Origin: Verrucomicrobiales bacterium
GTDB taxonomy: Bacteria > Verrucomicrobiota > Verrucomicrobiia > Limisphaerales > UBA1100
Length of the DNA: 7,268 nt
Direction: 5' to 3'
NCBI GenBank assembly: GCA_002718935.1
Contig: PBFV01000014.1
Coordinates: forward strand, 8,993 to 16,260
In this document: in pieces, positions 6,698 through 7,268 of the stretch
How the letters are laid out: each line of letters starts with the position of its first letter
Numbering within the stretch: position 1 is the first letter of the stretch
Notes under the pieces: model-generated
Told to the model about the DNA's origin: nothing
The model's input: the letters and a program-made list of their open reading frames with translations, nothing else
Databases searched by the model: none
Program-made: the position numbers and the translations under genes

Positions 6698-6920
6698 TAC
6701 CAATCCTTTTTGATCCGGCCCTTGCGGACTTTCTCTCTAAGGTCAATGCCCTTGGTAGGGCACCTGCCATCCGGCCCCTTTTAACCTACCCGAAGGTTTG
6801 CTAGCAGGTTGACATCCACTTCCCCGAAGGGTCGTCGCTGTCGCGGTCAGTTAGCTGACCGAGCGTCTCCGAAGATCCGCTCAACGGGTTGAGACTACTC
6901 CAAAAACCCGTTCCTCAAAG
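6653..6920 (-). ncRNA. Candidate structured non-coding RNA, family not recognised
   Basis: About 270 bases between the transporter gene and the arg promoter fold into consecutive helices on the minus strand. They are: AACGGGUU with AACCCGUU (6905-6912 with 6883-6890, 14-nt loop); GAGCG/CGCUC (6878-6882 with 6861-6865) with a tandem GA/GA internal loop and a UUCG cap; GGUCAG/CUGACC (6855-6860 with 6845-6850); CCC(UUCG)GGG (6822-6831); AACCU/AGGUU (6806-6810 with 6783-6787) next to ACC(UUCG)GGU; AGGU-GCCCU with AGGGC-bulge-ACCU (6740-6765); and the terminator. Four C(UUCG)G tetraloops in one short stretch point to a functional RNA. A weak promoter (TTGAAT at 6950-6955, AAATAA at 6927-6932) precedes it; the 5' end is approximate. 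No convincing protein frame exists. It lacks tmRNA, SRP RNA and RNase P hallmarks; a 6S-like or lineage-specific RNA, or a long leader with attenuator, remains possible. Confidence 0.55.
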
Positions 6921-6975
6921 TCAGAGTTATTTTTGACTATCCACAGGTTATTCAAACCATATATCAACTCGATCA

Positions 6976-7268
6976 TTAAGCCTTCGTCATCATCACCATC
7001 CCCACTACACCTGCGACGGCTAGCACACCTCCAGCAAGCGATCGCCAGCTAGGTTTTTCTTCCTTCATGTAAATTGCAAAGGGAATGACGACTAGCGGGG
7101 TGGCGGCAACGATCGGGAGAATGACGCCGGTGGGGTTGTCGAGTAGCGCCCACTGGTAGCAGGTGACGCCGAAGGCGGGGCCGGCGAGGGCGTTGAGGAG
7201 CAGCCAGCGGCGGCCGGCAGTCCAGTTGCTGTTAGGATTGGTCAGAGCATTGGCATTTGGGGAGTCGG
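6976..7268 (-). CDS. EamA/DMT-type membrane transporter, C-terminal fragment (5' part outside window)
   Basis: The last 96 codons of a protein that enters from the right window edge and ends with TAA at 6976-6978. After a short Asn-rich polar stretch, three hydrophobic segments follow, roughly residues 21-41 (WLLLNALAGPAFGVTCYQWA), 46-66 (TGVILPIVAATPLVVIPFAI) and 77-92 (SLAGGVLAVAGVVGMVM). Between the last two lies the KEEKPSWRSLAGG loop. This pattern, with LLDNPTGVILPIVAATPLVV followed by a charged E-E-K-P loop and a final small-residue helix, is typical of the end of EamA domains in drug/metabolite transporters of the inner membrane. The substrate cannot be inferred. It is separated from the downstream RNA by only about 50 bases and has no clear terminator of its own, so read-through into the RNA region is possible. 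Confidence 0.82.
   Translation of the reverse strand, partial: DSPNANALTNPNSNWTAGRRWLLLNALAGPAFGVTCYQWALLDNPTGVILPIVAATPLVVIPFAIYMKEEKPSWRSLAGGVLAVAGVVGMVMMTKA

Noticed and set aside
6640..6770. A short minus-strand frame starting at an ATG inside the RNA region (MAGALPRALTLER...) and running through the terminator.
   Set aside because: Translation through a perfect terminator hairpin and U tract is unlikely, there is no ribosome site, and the composition follows the RNA stems.
6697..6780. A 27-codon open stretch on the minus strand with a plausible-looking Lys/Arg-rich sequence (GIDLREKVRKGRIKKDW) ending at TAG just before the terminator.
   Set aside because: It is bounded upstream by an in-frame TAA, contains no ATG, GTG or TTG start, and coincides with RNA helices. 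It could only be a protein end through read-through or frameshift, for which there is no signal.
6653..6920. tmRNA, SRP RNA, RNase P RNA or a common riboswitch as identity of the structured RNA.
   Set aside because: No tRNA-like ends with a tag frame (tmRNA), no GGAAGGAAGCAGC-like apical loop (SRP), no matching conserved ACAGAA-type core (RNase P; a GAGAAAGUCCG stretch is too isolated), and no aptamer core recognised by eye.
6938..6948. DnaA-box-like CTATCCACA near the 5' end of the RNA region.
   Set aside because: A single site with one mismatch to TTATCCACA, no cluster of further boxes and no AT-rich unwinding region or replication genes nearby.

Overview
The window is one strand of a GC-rich bacterial chromosome. 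Every recognisable gene lies on the minus strand, so transcription runs from high to low coordinates. No mobile element, CRISPR array, tRNA or rRNA gene was found. The family variants present (a long-form IspH of 410 residues, an arginine-sensitive type ArgB, a cyclic-pathway ArgJ) and the compact argJ-argB-argD-argF order suggest a member of the Planctomycetota/Verrucomicrobiota side of the tree, perhaps a Pedosphaera-like verrucomicrobium. This placement is an inference from recollected family features, not from a search.

Layout in transcription order: (1) 7268-6976, the C-terminal end of a drug/metabolite (EamA-type) membrane transporter, cut by the window edge. (2) 6975-6493, a gene-free stretch of nearly 500 bases. 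It holds a series of stable hairpins, four of them capped by UUCG tetraloops, ending in a textbook intrinsic terminator at 6653-6697. This looks like an independent structured RNA of about 270 nt that I could not assign to a known family. It is followed by a good candidate promoter with a perfect TTGACA at 6621-6626. (3) 6492-2183, a tight arginine biosynthesis operon: argJ, argB, argD, argF. Gaps or overlaps are 1 nt between argJ and argB and 4-nt ATGA overlaps at argB/argD and argD/argF. (4) 2138-906, ispH, the last enzyme of the MEP isoprenoid pathway, 44 nt after argF. (5) 855-1, the N-terminal 285 codons of an HD-domain dGTP triphosphohydrolase-like gene, 50 nt after ispH and cut by the window edge.

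The four arg genes cover most of the route from glutamate to citrulline. ArgJ acetylates glutamate and recycles the acetyl group from N-acetylornithine, ArgB phosphorylates N-acetylglutamate, ArgD transaminates to N-acetylornithine, and ArgF carbamoylates ornithine. ArgC, the reductase between ArgB and ArgD, is absent and must be encoded elsewhere. IspH and the dGTPase are metabolically unrelated to arginine, but share strand and spacing and may be read through from the arg promoter.

Most of the window is ordinary core metabolism. The parts worth a second look are the unassigned structured RNA, a 13-residue insertion directly in front of the autoproteolytic Ala-Thr bond of ArgJ, and smaller departures from family motifs in ArgF, ArgD and IspH.
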